64,000 nt of DNA from Flavihumibacter sp. ZG627 (GTDB lineage Bacteria > Bacteroidota > Bacteroidia > Chitinophagales > Chitinophagaceae): positions 79,404 to 143,403 of the forward strand of contig NZ_JPHF01000010.1 of the NCBI RefSeq assembly GCF_000814325.1, given 5' to 3'. Shown in pieces: positions 43,850 through 52,345 of the stretch (its first letter is position 1; every line of letters begins with the position of its first letter). A program made the translations under genes and the position numbers. The notes beneath the pieces are model-generated. The model searched no databases and had not been told where the DNA came from. It was given only the letters and a program-made list of their open reading frames with translations.

Positions 43850-45352
43850 ATGGCAACAAGAAAGAGCACCACCCGTAAGATAGATTTATCCCATAAATTT
43901 TTTGGAGAAGGCCTCACCTTCGATGATGTGTTACTGGTTCCTGCATTTTCGCAGGTGTTACCCCGTGAAGTAAATATCCAAAGCCGACTTACAAAAACCA
44001 TAAGTCTTAACATCCCGATGTTAAGTGCAGCCATGGATACCGTTACCGAAGCCAACCTGGCAATTGCCCTGGCCCGCGAAGGCGGTATTGGAATGTTGCA
44101 TAAAAACATGAGCATTGAAAGGCAGGCGGAGCAGGTTCGTAAGGTAAAACGCAGTGAGAGCGGAATGATCCTCGACCCCGTTACATTACTTGCCGAATCA
44201 ACCATTGGCGATGCCCTTCGCCTTATGAAAGAGAACAAGATCGGTGGTATACCCATAGTAGATAAGAACAATAAACTGGTTGGTATCCTCACCAACCGTG
44301 ATCTCCGTTTTGAGAATACCAAATCGAAGAAGGTAAGTGAAGTGATGACCAGCGAAAAGCTGATAACCGCTCCCGAAGGCACTACAATGAAGAAGGCAGA
44401 GAAAATTCTGCAACAATATAAGATCGAAAAACTTCCGGTGGTACGAAAGGATGGTACACTCGCCGGACTCATCACCTATCGTGATATTCTTCAACTCACC
44501 AGTTTTCCGAATGCCAATAAAGATGAATTCGGCAGGTTACTTGCCGGAGCTGCTATTGGTATAACAAAAGACATGCTTGATCGTGTTGCTGCCCTTCAAC
44601 ATGTTGGTGTAGATATCGTAACACTCGACAGCGCGCATGGTCATTCAAAGGGCGTGATGGAAGCAGTGAAGAATGTAAAAAAGAATTTTAAGGGTCTCCA
44701 GGTTATAGCAGGAAACGTGGGTACCGCTGATGGTGCAAGAGCGTTGGTAGAAGCTGGGGCTGACTGTGTTAAGATCGGGATTGGACCAGGTTCTATTTGT
44801 ACAACACGTATTGTGGCTGGCGCCGGCGTTCCCCAGCTCACGGCTATCATGGAAGCCTATAGTGCACTCAAGCCATTGGGTATTCCCATAATTGCGGATG
44901 GCGGTATACGTTATACCGGTGACATGGTTAAAGCACTTGCCGCAGGGGCCGATTGTGTAATGATGGGAAGCGTATTCGCAGGCGTGGAAGAGAGTCCGGG
45001 TGATACCATTATTTATGAAGGCCGCAAGTTCAAGGAATACCGTGGAATGGGATCGATAGGTGCCATGTCGCAGGGATCAAGCGACCGTTATTTCCAGGAT
45101 GTGGAAGATGATATCAAAAAGCTGGTACCGGAAGGTATTGAGGGAAGGGTTGCTTTCAAGGGCAACCTTCGCGAGGTAGTAGCGCAGTTTGTTGGTGGAC
45201 TCAGGGCTGGAATGGGCTATTGCGGAGCAAAAGATATTGAAACACTCAAAGCTGAGGCGAAGTTTACCAAGATCACCAATGCGGGAATGAAAGAAAGCCA
45301 TGCGCATGATGTAGATATTACGAAGGAGGCGCCGAACTATACGAGGAAATGA
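43850..45352 (+). CDS. guaB: Inosine-5'-monophosphate dehydrogenase
   Basis: Oxidises IMP to XMP, the committed step of GMP synthesis. The 500-residue TIM barrel is split by two CBS domains (about 100-220). The catalytic loop is [10 protein letters not shown] with Cys at about 317. Also visible are [47 protein letters not shown] and the flap region [12 protein letters not shown] start at ATG 43850; the TTG two codons earlier is part of the promoter box. A minisatellite follows directly after the stop. Confidence 0.96.
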   Translation: MATRKSTTRKIDLSHKFFGEGLTFDDVLLVPAFSQVLPREVNIQSRLTKTISLNIPMLSAAMDTVTEANLAIALAREGGIGMLHKNMSIERQAEQVRKVKRSESGMILDPVTLLAESTIGDALRLMKENKIGGIPIVDKNNKLVGILTNRDLRFENTKSKKVSEVMTSEKLITAPEGTTMKKAEKILQQYKIEKLPVVRKDGTLAGLITYRDILQLTSFPNANKDEFGRLLAGAAIGITKDMLDRVAALQHVGVDIVTLDSAHGHSKGVMEAVKNVKKNFKGLQVIAGNVGTADGARALVEAGADCVKIGIGPGSICTTRIVAGAGVPQLTAIMEAYSALKPLGIPIIADGGIRYTGDMVKALAAGADCVMMGSVFAGVEESPGDTIIYEGRKFKEYRGMGSIGAMSQGSSDRYFQDVEDDIKKLVPEGIEGRVAFKGNLREVVAQFVGGLRAGMGYCGAKDIETLKAEAKFTKITNAGMKESHAHDVDITKEAPNYTRK

Positions 45353-45355
45353 TTT

Positions 45356-45430
45356 GGAGGGATGGAGGGATGGAGGGATGGAGGGATGGAGGGAATTGGA
45401 GAGATGGAGGGATGGAGAGAGATTTGGAGA
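45356..45430. repeat. Tandem octamer array (GGAGGGAT) after guaB
   Basis: Four perfect 8-bp units GGAGGGAT plus a fifth near-perfect unit (45356-45394), then degenerate units to about 45430. It begins 4 nt after the guaB stop. The G-rich strand could form G-quadruplex structure. Confidence 0.88.
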
Positions 45431-45494
45431 AATGAACAGATGGGTTATTTTTGAGAACCTTTCCGTACATTTCTCCAATTCATTTTAATAGATC

Positions 45495-47111
45495 TTGAAA
45501 AAAATACATCCCCTCATTTTATCATTGGCATCCGGAATATTACTGGCTGCAGCATGGCCTCCCCTACCAACTACTTTTTTAATTTTCATTGCGTTCATAC
45601 CCCTGTTCATGCTGGCTGATCAACAGCCACGAAAATGGGCTTTTGTTGGTTGGTGTGCATTATCAATGATGACCTGGAATGCACTCACCACCTGGTGGAT
45701 CTGGAATTCTACCGGTCCGGGTTCTATAGCTGCCATTATTGTGAATACGGTACTCATGAGTATTCCATGGCTGGCATTTTACTGGGCAGATAAAAGATTT
45801 GGTAGCCGCTACGGCCACTGGGCTTTTATAGCCTGTTGGATGACCTTTGAATACGTACACCTGAACTGGGATCTTAGCTGGCCCTGGCTCACACTGGGTA
45901 ATGTATTTGCTGCCCAACCCTCCTGGATCCAATGGTATGAATTCACCGGAACCAGCGGTGGCTCACTCTGGATATTATCGTTAAATGTGCTTTTGTTTAA
46001 GCAGCTATACAGAACCGGTAGTCTGCAAATAATTAATCGCCGGGCAATTTCTATTACGCTGTTGGCGGGCATAGGTTTACCCATACTCATTTCGGTGCTG
46101 GTGAGCACATCCAGTCAAAAAAAGGATGCAAGGCTGGCTGATGATGCACGTAAACATAATGAACCCCTCCATAATGTTGTAGTGGTTCAACCGAATATCG
46201 ATCCCTATAAAAAATTTACGGCAGGCACGCAGGACGAACAACTGGCCACACTCCTGCAACTTTCAGCTTCACAAATTGACAGTAATACCCGGTTACTTGT
46301 CTGGCCCGAAACCGCCATCAACCTGCCCAATGGAATTGAAGAAGATAGTATCCGAAACAATTATTTACTGAAACCACTATGGGATTTCCTGGGAAAAAAT
46401 CCAAAGCTTGTTTTATTAAGCGGATTGGAAGGATATAAGATTTATCGAAGCGGAGAGCAATCAAAATATTCAAGGCATATCCGCGATACCGAACTATGGT
46501 ATGATTCCTACAATAGCGCCATGCTGCTCGACTCATCCGGCATTCTATCCCGATACCATAAATCAAAACTGGTACCTGGTGTTGAACTGCTTCCCCCCTT
46601 CCTGAATTTCCTTGGCCCACTGCTGGAACAATTTGGTGGAACAACAGGTGGCTATGCAAGGCAGGAAGAAAGAACCGTGCTCCGCCATGTGGGTAATGGA
46701 TATGCCATTGCACCTGCCATTTGTTATGAAAGCATCTATGGTGATTTCATGACTGGCTTCATGCGTAATGGTGCCAATATAATTGGCATCATCACCAATG
46801 ATGGCTGGTGGGGAAATACATCCGGACATAAGCAACACCTCCTCTATGCAAGACTTCGGGCAATAGAAAACCGGCGATGGATAGCAAGAAGTGCAAATAC
46901 AGGAATCAGTGCCTTTATTGATCCATATGGCCGTATATTACAACAACAACCCTGGGATAAGGCCATTGCCATTAAGGAAGTGGTGACCCTGCGGAGGGAG
47001 ATGAGCTTTTTTTCGCGCACTGGTGATCTTATTTCAAAATTCATGGTTGCAGGCGTACTTGTGTTGATCTTAATGAGCCTGAAGAAAAAAAGAAAAAAAC
47101 CAGCACTATGA
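45495..47111 (+). CDS. lnt: Apolipoprotein N-acyltransferase
   Basis: Adds the third acyl chain to lipoproteins in the inner membrane. 538 residues from a TTG start; no ATG fits the N-terminus. An N-terminal multi-helix membrane part (about 1-200) is followed by a nitrilase domain with the catalytic triad Glu272 (WPETAIN), Lys358 (HKSKLVPGVELLP) and Cys410 (ICYESIYGDFM). A final helix is near 515-530. The stop overlaps the start of the hydrolase gene (ATGA). Confidence 0.93.
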   Translation: MKKIHPLILSLASGILLAAAWPPLPTTFLIFIAFIPLFMLADQQPRKWAFVGWCALSMMTWNALTTWWIWNSTGPGSIAAIIVNTVLMSIPWLAFYWADKRFGSRYGHWAFIACWMTFEYVHLNWDLSWPWLTLGNVFAAQPSWIQWYEFTGTSGGSLWILSLNVLLFKQLYRTGSLQIINRRAISITLLAGIGLPILISVLVSTSSQKKDARLADDARKHNEPLHNVVVVQPNIDPYKKFTAGTQDEQLATLLQLSASQIDSNTRLLVWPETAINLPNGIEEDSIRNNYLLKPLWDFLGKNPKLVLLSGLEGYKIYRSGEQSKYSRHIRDTELWYDSYNSAMLLDSSGILSRYHKSKLVPGVELLPPFLNFLGPLLEQFGGTTGGYARQEERTVLRHVGNGYAIAPAICYESIYGDFMTGFMRNGANIIGIITNDGWWGNTSGHKQHLLYARLRAIENRRWIARSANTGISAFIDPYGRILQQQPWDKAIAIKEVVTLRREMSFFSRTGDLISKFMVAGVLVLILMSLKKKRKKPAL

Positions 47112-47893
47112 TGCATTATACTATTACCGGCGAGGGACAACCGCTAATGCTTATACATGGCTTTGGTGAAGACAGTCGCATTTGGGAAAAGCAGATAACA
47201 GCATTAAAAGATAATTACCAGCTTATAATACCTGAGCTTCCGGGTACCGGCCAGTCGCCCATGCAATCTTCTTTGACAATGGAATCAATGGCTGATGAGA
47301 TCCTGGAAATTCTGGAGAAGGAAAAAATAGAGTCTATCGTAATGCTGGGTCATTCTATGGGTGGTTATGTTACCCTTGCCTTTGCAGAAAAATACCCGGA
47401 ACGGCTCATGGGATTTGGACTGCTCCATTCAACAGGTTTTGCAGATCCTGAGGCCAAAAAGGAGGCAAGAACCAAGAGCATCAACTTTATCCGGGAAAAT
47501 GGATCAGCAGCCTTTCTTCAAACGGCTACTGTCAATCTCTTTGCCCCGGCTAACAGGGAAACTATGGTAAAAACCATAGATAAGATCATAAATGATAACA
47601 CTTATATACTTCCGGAGAGCCTGGCAGCGTTTTTAGAAGCGATGAAAGCAAGACCCGATAGAACAGAAATATTGAAAAAGGCAACTATTCCTGTCCTTTT
47701 TATCGTTGGGAAAGAGGACCAGGCAGTACCTTTTGCCGATACCATGCAACAGGTTCATCTTCCTGAATTGTCTTATATTTATATACTTCAGCATTCTGGC
47801 CATATGGGTATGCTGGAGGAAACCGAAAAGTTCACTGCTGCCATTCAAAAATTCATGAATGATTTGCATATGGGCGGGCATAATCGCATCTAA
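47108..47893 (+). CDS. Alpha/beta hydrolase
   Basis: A 261-residue hydrolase with the oxyanion region MLIHGFGEDSRIW, the nucleophile elbow MLGHSMGGYVTLAFA (Ser near residue 82), the acid VGKEDQAVP and a C-terminal His in LQHSGHMG. It belongs to the broad esterase/lipase-like group; the substrate is unknown. Coupled to lnt by a 4-nt overlap. It overlaps the next gene by 1 nt, giving an lnt-hydrolase-surface protein operon. Confidence 0.88.
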   Translation: MMHYTITGEGQPLMLIHGFGEDSRIWEKQITALKDNYQLIIPELPGTGQSPMQSSLTMESMADEILEILEKEKIESIVMLGHSMGGYVTLAFAEKYPERLMGFGLLHSTGFADPEAKKEARTKSINFIRENGSAAFLQTATVNLFAPANRETMVKTIDKIINDNTYILPESLAAFLEAMKARPDRTEILKKATIPVLFIVGKEDQAVPFADTMQQVHLPELSYIYILQHSGHMGMLEETEKFTAAIQKFMNDLHMGGHNRI

Positions 47894-50550
47894 TGAAAAC
47901 ATTCTGGCTGCTACTTATAATCTTACTGTCCGCGGGTACTGTATCCCAAGCCAACCATATCAGGGGCGGCGAACTTACCTATAAATACCTCGGTGCAGGT
48001 AGCACGCCTAACAGTTCCCGGTATGAGGTTACGCTAAAATTATTTATCGACTGCTTCCAGAACAGCCAGGGACAGTTTGATGGGTCGGCTCCTTTCACTG
48101 TTTTCCGCAAAAGCAATAACTCACAACTACGGGCAGCATTTATTGCACCCTTTATTTCTGAAAGCAGGATTGGCTATGATCCCAATTCAAATCCCTGTAT
48201 TACCAATCCACCCACCGATATCTGTTATAACCTTCGGTTTTATCGCACTACCATCGATCTGCAGGATGACCCGGATGGATATATAATTTCTTTCCAGCGA
48301 TGCTGCAGAATCGCAGGTATTGAAAATATCTCCGGAAACAGTGCCGCAACAGGAGCAACTTATCTTGCTGAAATTCCCGGTACCAATACACTTGCCGCCA
48401 ATGAGCATAATAGCAGTCCGGAGATCTCGGGAAATGATGCTGTAGCCATCTGCGCTGGCTCCGGATTTGAATTTGATTTTTCTGCAAGGGACGTCAATGA
48501 CGGCGATTCACTAACCTACCAGTTATGCTCAGCTTATGATGGGGGGGGAAGAACTCAGGCTGAAGATTGCTATACTTGTCCCGCCCCTAACCCTGCAGCG
48601 CCTCCGCCTTACCGGGGATTACCCTACCAGGTTAATTATCCCGGCACCAGTCCACTTGGATCATCGGTAAGTATTAACCGGTTTACCGGAATCATTACAG
48701 GTCTTGCCCCCGATGTAGTTGGACAGTATGTGGTAACGGTTTGTATCAGTGAATACAGGAGGGGAAAACTCATTAATGTACATCGTAAGGATATTCACCT
48801 TAAAGTATCGGATTGTAATCCCCTGAAAGCCGTACTTAATCCCGATTATAAATTCTGCGATGATTTCAATGTCAGCTTTCAGAATGGCCAGGTAAATCCG
48901 TCCGGATCCATCCATGTATGGGATTTCGGTGATGGAACCAAGACAGACACATCCACAGCTGCCCTCGGAAATGTTCGGCACCTTTATGCTGATACAGGAA
49001 CCTATAGGGTTAAGCTGATGGTGATGCTGCCAGGGGGGCAATGCCTTGATTCTGCATTTACCCTCGCGAAAGTTTACCCGGGTTTCTTCCCCGGATTCAC
49101 TTATACGGGAGCCTGTCTTTTTACGCCTTTTAATTTCCGCGATACATCAAATACGCGCTACGGAACAGTGAATAAATGGTCATGGGAGTTTGGTGATGAA
49201 ACCACTCCACTCGATGTTTCCACCCTGCAGAACCCCAGCTATCTTTATAATTCCCTTGGAGTTAAAACTGTAAGGCTGACGGTTGAAACCAATAAGGGAT
49301 GCCAGAAGATCTTCACCGGAACGGTGGATGTGCTCGACAAGCCCGCTCTTGAACTTCCCTTCCGCGATACGCTCATCTGTAGTATCGATAGTTTACAACT
49401 GCAGGCCAATTCGCCCGGAAGCCTTGCTCCCCGGTTTACCTGGAGCCCCGCCACAAATATTTCCAACCGGAATATTGCTAACCCATTGGTATACCCGAAA
49501 ACTACAACAACTTATATTGTTGACCTGGAAGACAATGGATGTATCACCCGTGATTCAATAAGGGTTCGGGTAGTGAATGAGGTTACCTTGTCTGCTTCAG
49601 CCGACACAACTATTTGTCTCACCGATCCAATACCGCTACAAGCTTTTGGGGATGGATTAAAATACCAGTGGACTCCGGCAGAATCGCTGAATGATCCCAC
49701 TGTTTCCAATCCTATTGCAACACCCACCGCTACAACAACCTATGCTGTTACAGCCAGTATAGGAAAGTGTACTAAAACAGGGAATATCAATATCCGCACC
49801 GTGCCCTATCCGGGGGCATTTGCCGGAGAAGATATCATCATCTGTTATGAAGATTCTATCCAGTTGAATGCCACCATCAATGGATCATCATTTAGCTGGA
49901 GCCCCCAAAATACATTGATAGCACCTGAAACTTTAAGTCCCATAGCCTTCCCTTTAACTACAACATCCTATGTGCTGACGGTAACCGATAACAAGGGATG
50001 CCCCAAACCCGGAATCGATACTGTGGTGGTGGGCGTAAGGCCGCTGGTGCAGGCATTTGCGGGCAATGATACAGCTATAGTGGTGGGGCAGCCGCTGCAG
50101 TTGCAGGGTACCGGTGCAGATATTTATGTATGGGAACCATCAACGGGACTCAACTTCACCAATATACCCAATCCCATAGCAAACCTTTCGCAGAACCAGA
50201 CCTATGTACTCAGGGTTTCCACGCCGGAGGATTGCTTTTCTTATGACACCATTAATATAACCTTGTTCCGGACCAACCCTGATATTTTTGTTCCGAATGC
50301 GTTTACTCCCGGTGGCAGTTCAAATACTGTCTTTCGTCCACGCCCGGTGGGTATAGCAAGGTTTGATTATTTCCGGGTGTATAATCGCTGGGGGCAACTG
50401 GTATTCTCTACCCGGGAAGCCAACCGGGGCTGGGATGGAAATATCAATGGAAATGCTCAGGGAACCGGCACCTATGTGTGGATGGTTCAGGGTACGGATT
50501 TTACCGGTAAAACAATCTTCAAAAAGGGTACGATGGTGTTGATCCGCTAG
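47893..50550 (+). CDS. Large PKD-repeat surface protein with gliding-motility-type C-terminal domain (T9SS cargo)
   Basis: 885 residues: signal peptide (about 1-20, ending SQA), an N-terminal domain starting NHIRGGELTYKYLG, then PKD-type domains (WDFGDGTKTD about 340, WEFGDETTPLDV about 435) and repeated Ig-like modules of the form TTTYIVDLEDNG / TTTYAVTASIG / TTSYVLTVTDNKG. A C-terminal type B sorting domain begins FVPNAFTPGG, with FRVYNRWGQLVFST, GWDGNINGNAQGTGTYVWMV and ends TMVLIR. This CTD marks export by the type 9 system, for which SprA in this window is the translocon. Adhesion is likely but unproven. Confidence 0.9.
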   Translation: MKTFWLLLIILLSAGTVSQANHIRGGELTYKYLGAGSTPNSSRYEVTLKLFIDCFQNSQGQFDGSAPFTVFRKSNNSQLRAAFIAPFISESRIGYDPNSNPCITNPPTDICYNLRFYRTTIDLQDDPDGYIISFQRCCRIAGIENISGNSAATGATYLAEIPGTNTLAANEHNSSPEISGNDAVAICAGSGFEFDFSARDVNDGDSLTYQLCSAYDGGGRTQAEDCYTCPAPNPAAPPPYRGLPYQVNYPGTSPLGSSVSINRFTGIITGLAPDVVGQYVVTVCISEYRRGKLINVHRKDIHLKVSDCNPLKAVLNPDYKFCDDFNVSFQNGQVNPSGSIHVWDFGDGTKTDTSTAALGNVRHLYADTGTYRVKLMVMLPGGQCLDSAFTLAKVYPGFFPGFTYTGACLFTPFNFRDTSNTRYGTVNKWSWEFGDETTPLDVSTLQNPSYLYNSLGVKTVRLTVETNKGCQKIFTGTVDVLDKPALELPFRDTLICSIDSLQLQANSPGSLAPRFTWSPATNISNRNIANPLVYPKTTTTYIVDLEDNGCITRDSIRVRVVNEVTLSASADTTICLTDPIPLQAFGDGLKYQWTPAESLNDPTVSNPIATPTATTTYAVTASIGKCTKTGNINIRTVPYPGAFAGEDIIICYEDSIQLNATINGSSFSWSPQNTLIAPETLSPIAFPLTTTSYVLTVTDNKGCPKPGIDTVVVGVRPLVQAFAGNDTAIVVGQPLQLQGTGADIYVWEPSTGLNFTNIPNPIANLSQNQTYVLRVSTPEDCFSYDTINITLFRTNPDIFVPNAFTPGGSSNTVFRPRPVGIARFDYFRVYNRWGQLVFSTREANRGWDGNINGNAQGTGTYVWMVQGTDFTGKTIFKKGTMVLIR

Positions 50551-50590
50551 CGAACTTCCATCGGATTATTGTTCAATCATGAATGCTGCT

Positions 50591-50598
50591 TAATATTG
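50591..50598 (+). promoter_or_regulatory. Candidate -7 element of SDR gene
   Basis: TAATATTG (7 of 8 to TAnnTTTG), ending 3 nt before ATG 50602. Confidence 0.4.
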
Positions 50599-50601
50599 CG
50601 T

Positions 50602-51360
50602 ATGTCAAAAATCGCGATGATAACCGGCGCCACTGCCGGCTTTGGTAAGGCCTGTGCCGAGAAGTTTGCAGCAGGTGGATATGATCTCATAGTAACGGGA
50701 AGAAGAGCAGAAAAACTTGATTTCCTCTGCCAGCAGATCAGGGATACCTATTCTGTAAAATGCCTGCCACTTGTTTTTGATGTGCGGAATAAAAATGAAG
50801 TAAAGCAGGCTGTGGATAGTATCCCAGGTGAATTTGCGAAGATTGATTTACTCATCAATAATGCGGGACTGGCATTGGGCCGCGATTATTTTGATGAGGC
50901 CGATATGGATGACTGGGAAACCATGATCGATACCAACCTGAAGGGATTGCTCTATGTGAGCCGGGCAGTTTTACCGCATCTGAAACAGTCGGCTAATGCC
51001 CATATCATTAATATCGGATCCATTGCAGGGAAGGAAGTATATGAAAAGGGAAATGTTTACTGCGCATCCAAGCATGCTGTGGATGCCATTTCTAAAGCCA
51101 TGCGGATTGATCTGCTGAGGCTGGGAATTAAAGTTACCGCCATTCATCCGGGTGCAGCCGACACCGAATTCTCTATTGTCCGCTTTAAAGGTGATACCGA
51201 AAAAGCTGCCGCCGTTTATACTGGTTATGAACCATTAAGGGCGGAGGACATAGCGGACACGGCATGGTATTGCGCCAGTCTCCCACCCCATGTATGTATT
51301 AATGACCTGGTGATCATGGCAACAGCCCAGGCAAATTCATACCTCACTTTTAAAAAATAA
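50602..51360 (+). CDS. Short-chain dehydrogenase/reductase (YdfG-like)
   Basis: A classical SDR of 252 residues. TGATAGFGKACAEKF is the cofactor motif (about 8-22), followed by NNAGLALG, and the catalytic Ser in NIGSIAGKE with Tyr-Lys in YCASKHAV. It resembles the L-allo-threonine / 3-hydroxy acid dehydrogenase (YdfG) subgroup, probably NADP-dependent because of the TGRRAEKL after beta-2. The start at ATG 50602 is preferred over one 11 codons earlier because a promoter-like box lies just before it. Confidence 0.88.
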   Translation: MSKIAMITGATAGFGKACAEKFAAGGYDLIVTGRRAEKLDFLCQQIRDTYSVKCLPLVFDVRNKNEVKQAVDSIPGEFAKIDLLINNAGLALGRDYFDEADMDDWETMIDTNLKGLLYVSRAVLPHLKQSANAHIINIGSIAGKEVYEKGNVYCASKHAVDAISKAMRIDLLRLGIKVTAIHPGAADTEFSIVRFKGDTEKAAAVYTGYEPLRAEDIADTAWYCASLPPHVCINDLVIMATAQANSYLTFKK

Positions 51361-51457
51361 CTAAATCGGCTTTAATAGTAGAGGGGCAAACATAAAGTTT
51401 CTCCTTTTGCGTTTAGAATACAGTTACTGGAACAATTCTTGTGACTATAAAATTGTT

Positions 51458-51979
51458 ATGAAATCATCCCATATCCTTTTTTCAGTGCTGGCACTTGCAA
51501 CAAGTCTGTTTGCTGCGCCGGCACTTGCACAGAAAGAGGATAATATTATCCGGCAGCGTTCCTGTGCCACCAATAATTACACCCACCAGATCGATAGTCT
51601 CAAAGAATATTATAAGTCGCATGGCTTCAGCCTTTTAAGGGAAGCATCGATGCAGATGGAAAGTGCATTTGAAATGCCCATTATCGTTCCACTCAACTCC
51701 AGGGAATGGTACAGTTTTGTATTTATTGGTGATCCTGGCGCCCGCCTCTACGAGGTGAGGATGTATGATTATACTGAGAAACAAGTCATCTACAGGAAGA
51801 ACTTATGGGGCGATGTAGATGGAAATATTATCAACTTCACTTATGTTCCCGGCACTTCCGAGTTCCATATGATCAAGCCGGTGCAGGTCCACAAAACCAA
51901 AAAGGATCTCTGTGGATATGTAATGCTCTTCAAGCGAACCAGCGCTCCCGGCGATCCACAGGTGGTCGGAAAACGATGA
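51458..51979 (+). CDS. Hypothetical exported protein
   Basis: 173 residues from ATG 51458, with a signal peptide (about residues 1-24, ending PALAQ). The mature part is mixed alpha/beta with paired Cys (positions about 37 and 151). It has VPLNSREWYSFVFIGDPGARLYEVRMYDY, which looks like a small beta-sandwich binding domain. No family recognised. It stands alone before a repeat-containing intergenic region. Confidence 0.7.
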   Translation: MKSSHILFSVLALATSLFAAPALAQKEDNIIRQRSCATNNYTHQIDSLKEYYKSHGFSLLREASMQMESAFEMPIIVPLNSREWYSFVFIGDPGARLYEVRMYDYTEKQVIYRKNLWGDVDGNIINFTYVPGTSEFHMIKPVQVHKTKKDLCGYVMLFKRTSAPGDPQVVGKR

Positions 51980-52345
51980 GCCAATCGATGAACCAATGAG
52001 CCCATTATTACATGCTTTGAGCCAATTAATGGAATCAAATGAGCCTTTTACCCGTCTGACATATGTCAGGAAAGACGTCAGACAGGTACCCTGAAAAAGC
52101 AACAATTCTAGAAATTATCGGCGGATTTTCTAAAGTAATCGTCTCATTTATAGCGAGTTAAGAAATAAACCCATCAGACGCCTGTCCTGACAAGCGGCAG
52201 ATGGGTAGAGATCATCCACCCAACATCATCCGCGGATCCTCCGGCCATCCTCCGACATAAAAGGCACTTAGGTTTAACCGGGAAGGCACCGGGAAGGCAT
52301 CAAGGCCTACTTCCCTATCAAACCATTAATACTAATTGGCTCATA
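51980..52345. other. Repeat-rich intergenic region downstream of sprA
   Basis: No gene supported. It holds the second copy of the CTGACATATGTCAG element (52053-52088), a hairpin ACCCATC / GATGGGT (52170-52176 and 52201-52207), a tandem 11-mer ACCGGGAAGGC (52277-52298), and scattered TGAGCC(A/C) words (51979-52045). Confidence 0.6.
52053..52088. repeat. Dispersed palindromic repeat, copy 2
   Basis: CTGACATATGTCAG (52056-52069), then GAAAGACGTCAG, then ACAGGTA. Compared with copy 1 at 4344-4370 it carries an extra 12 nt between the palindrome and ACAGGTA. Confidence 0.7.

Noticed and set aside
45356..45430. CRISPR array
   Set aside because: 8-bp direct repeats without spacers; no cas genes anywhere in the window.
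45077..45478. Reverse-strand Ser/Pro/His-rich frame across the guaB end
   Set aside because: Its repetitive sequence is just the translation of the GGAGGGAT array and antisense of guaB.
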